From: CAYTTA01 sp964440655
GTDB lineage: Bacteria > Bacteroidota > Rhodothermia > Balneolales > Balneolaceae
Reading direction: 5' to 3'
Assembly: GCA_964440655.1 (NCBI GenBank)
Contig: CAYTTA010000071.1
Coordinates: 1 to 6,382, forward strand
DNA length: 6,382 nucleotides
Shown: in pieces, positions 5,222 through 6,382 of the stretch
How positions within the stretch are numbered: position 1 is the stretch's first letter
How the letters are laid out: each line of letters begins with the position of its first letter
The notes under the pieces: model-generated
What the model was told of the DNA's origin: nothing
The model's database searches: none
The model's input: the letters and a program-made list of their open reading frames with translations, nothing else
Translations under genes and position numbers: made by a program

Positions 5222-6147
5222 ACAACCCGGACACTTCACCGGATACTACTCCGGCCACACCGGAACATCCTCTGCAGGCAGGTTTCAGAACCACCCTCAT
5301 TGGCATCGTTGCGAGCATCCTGCTGGCGGCCGGAAAGGCGACGGCGGGAATTGCCGGTCATTCCTCCGCCCTGCTGGCCGATGCCATTGAATCGACCGGC
5401 GATATCTTTACGACGATCATAATGTACCTGGGGCTGAAGAAAGCGACCAAGCCGCCCGATGAAGATCACCCGTGGGGTCACGGCAAGGCAGAACCGATCT
5501 CCGCCCTTGTGGTTGTTGCGATTCTTGTGACCGCAGCCGTCGCCATCATCATCGGAAGCATCCGCAATGTGCCCGTCCGGCAGCATCCGCCGGAAAGCTA
5601 CACCCTCCTCGTTCTGGGGCTGGTTATTGTGATCAAATGGCTCCTTTCGCGGTACTTCTCCCGTATCGGAACGGATATCGAAAGCAGCGCCGTGCAGGCA
5701 GAGGCGTTGCACCATCGAAGTGATGCCCTCACATCGGCCGCAGCCTTTATTGGGATTGCTGTCGCCCTGACAGGTGGAAAAGGGTATGAGATTGCCGATG
5801 ACATCGCCGCACTCGTTGCCGCGCTCATCATTCTCTACAATGCCTGGCATATCGGGCGCCCCGCTCTGGGAGAGCTGATGGATGAACAGCCGGATCCGGA
5901 GTGGCTCCACAAGGTGGAGGAGGTGGCGATGGCCCATCCGGAAGTGAAAAGCATCGAGAAGGTGCGCCTGCGCAAGCTCGGATTTGACCTCTACATCGAT
6001 TTTCATCTGCGGGTCGATCCCGCTCTTTCGGTAGAAGAGGGACACCGGGTATCCCATGAAGTGAAGGATGAACTGACCGGACTTCACCCTTACATCCGGG
6101 ATGTACTCATTCATATTGAACCGGAGGCAGAGAACCCTGATTATTAA
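5218..6147 (+). CDS. Cation diffusion facilitator (CDF) family metal transporter
   Basis: An inner-membrane divalent cation/proton antiporter of 309 residues, normal for the family, exporting Zn, Fe, Mn or a similar metal. Six membrane helices are followed by a cytosolic ferredoxin-like domain (from about 228) ending in IRDVLIHIEPE. The transport site is E58xxxD62 in helix 2 (LLADAIESTGDIF) and H165xxxD169 in helix 5 (LHHRSDALTS), where FieF has D45/D49 and H153/D157. DEDHPWGHGKAE (81-92) is the conserved loop after helix 2. The Glu in place of the first Asp may alter metal choice, but specificity cannot be assigned. TTG at 5218 is the only start codon between the upstream in-frame TAA (5197-5199) and the conserved region. 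No Shine-Dalgarno is seen. The N-terminal about 18 residues are Pro/Thr/Asp-rich and probably disordered. Confidence 0.94.
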   Translation: MNNPDTSPDTTPATPEHPLQAGFRTTLIGIVASILLAAGKATAGIAGHSSALLADAIESTGDIFTTIIMYLGLKKATKPPDEDHPWGHGKAEPISALVVVAILVTAAVAIIIGSIRNVPVRQHPPESYTLLVLGLVIVIKWLLSRYFSRIGTDIESSAVQAEALHHRSDALTSAAAFIGIAVALTGGKGYEIADDIAALVAALIILYNAWHIGRPALGELMDEQPDPEWLHKVEEVAMAHPEVKSIEKVRLRKLGFDLYIDFHLRVDPALSVEEGHRVSHEVKDELTGLHPYIRDVLIHIEPEAENPDY

Positions 6148-6332
6148 CCTCTTACGGCACAAGGTGAAACGCTGAAAAATTTTCTTTTGTAGTGGATGGT
6201 TCATAGATTGGGTTTGGTTACGTGTACTCTCATGAACAGGGCCTGTCAGCTCTATTGTTCCGTGGGCAGTCCGGCACGGGCCACATGGTCAGGGTTTGAC
6301 ACGGCCAATCCGAAACCTAACCCCCTTCTCTT

Positions 6333-6382
6333 ATGCGTTCGCTCACTCTTCTTTCCTCCATTCTGGTTCTGACAGCGGCGTC
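6333..6382 (+). CDS. N-terminus of an exported protein, cut by the window end
   Basis: ATG at 6333 starts a frame reading MRSLTLLSSILVLTAA to the window edge, a basic residue followed by a hydrophobic, Ala-ending stretch typical of a signal peptide. No Shine-Dalgarno precedes it (the upstream bases are C- and T-rich), as for several other genes here. A TTGACA at 6296-6301 could be a -35, but no good -10 is visible. The mature protein is not in view, so no function can be given. The 185 bp between the transporter stop and this start hold no other gene that I can see. Confidence 0.6.
   Translation, partial: MRSLTLLSSILVLTAA

Noticed and set aside
5236..6204. 322-codon minus-strand open frame opposite the metal transporter
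   Set aside because: It is antisense to a clear CDF gene with all its motifs. The translation has no family features and an odd composition, so it is a GC-driven shadow.
6207..6246. Short inverted repeats downstream of the transporter (GTTCAT/ATGAAC and ACAGG/CCTGT)
   Set aside because: Five- or six-base arms, one with a loop of nearly 30 nt and one with almost none, are expected by chance, and there is no T tract at a terminator position.

Overview
Chromosomal-type bacterial DNA, moderately GC-rich, with short intergenic spaces. It holds the 3' end of a tRNA, five recognisable protein-coding loci (two of them split) and the first codons of a sixth. No phage, transposon, CRISPR or plasmid functions are visible. 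Several starts lack a clear Shine-Dalgarno and the tRNA does not encode its CCA tail, which fits Bacteroidota-like lineages, but nothing here fixes the taxonomy. A run of exactly 100 N inside one gene shows that this is a scaffolded draft assembly, possibly metagenomic.

Layout. 1-51: end of a CAT-anticodon tRNA that resembles tRNA-Ile2 more than elongator tRNA-Met. 218-1111 (+): DNA/RNA non-specific endonuclease with a lipoprotein-like signal. It overlaps by 4 bp (GTGA) the PIG3-type NAD(P)H quinone oxidoreductase at 1108-2094 (+). 2133-2188: four tandem 14-bp repeats at the convergent junction. 2177-2943 (-): a polytopic membrane protein, apparently one gene split into two frames at an 8-nt homopolymer. 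2944-3346: about 400 bp with no gene seen. 3347-4282 (+): two-domain VOC protein of the MhqO-like ring-cleaving dioxygenase type. Two minus-strand terminator-like hairpins follow. 4422-5160 (-): NmrA-type NAD(P)-binding reductase interrupted by the N gap. 5218-6147 (+): cation diffusion facilitator, divergent from the reductase across 57 bp. 6333 to the end (+): start of a protein with a signal peptide.

Functionally, three of the five identified loci (quinone oxidoreductase, MhqO-like dioxygenase, NmrA-type reductase) belong to families linked to quinone or electrophile chemistry. This is suggestive, but they are not one operon. No complete novel system is evident. The items most worth checking are the homopolymer-split membrane protein, the 9-bp identity at both edges of the assembly gap, the 14-bp tandem repeat that forms the end of a reading frame, and the nested stem structure around the stop codon of the dioxygenase gene.
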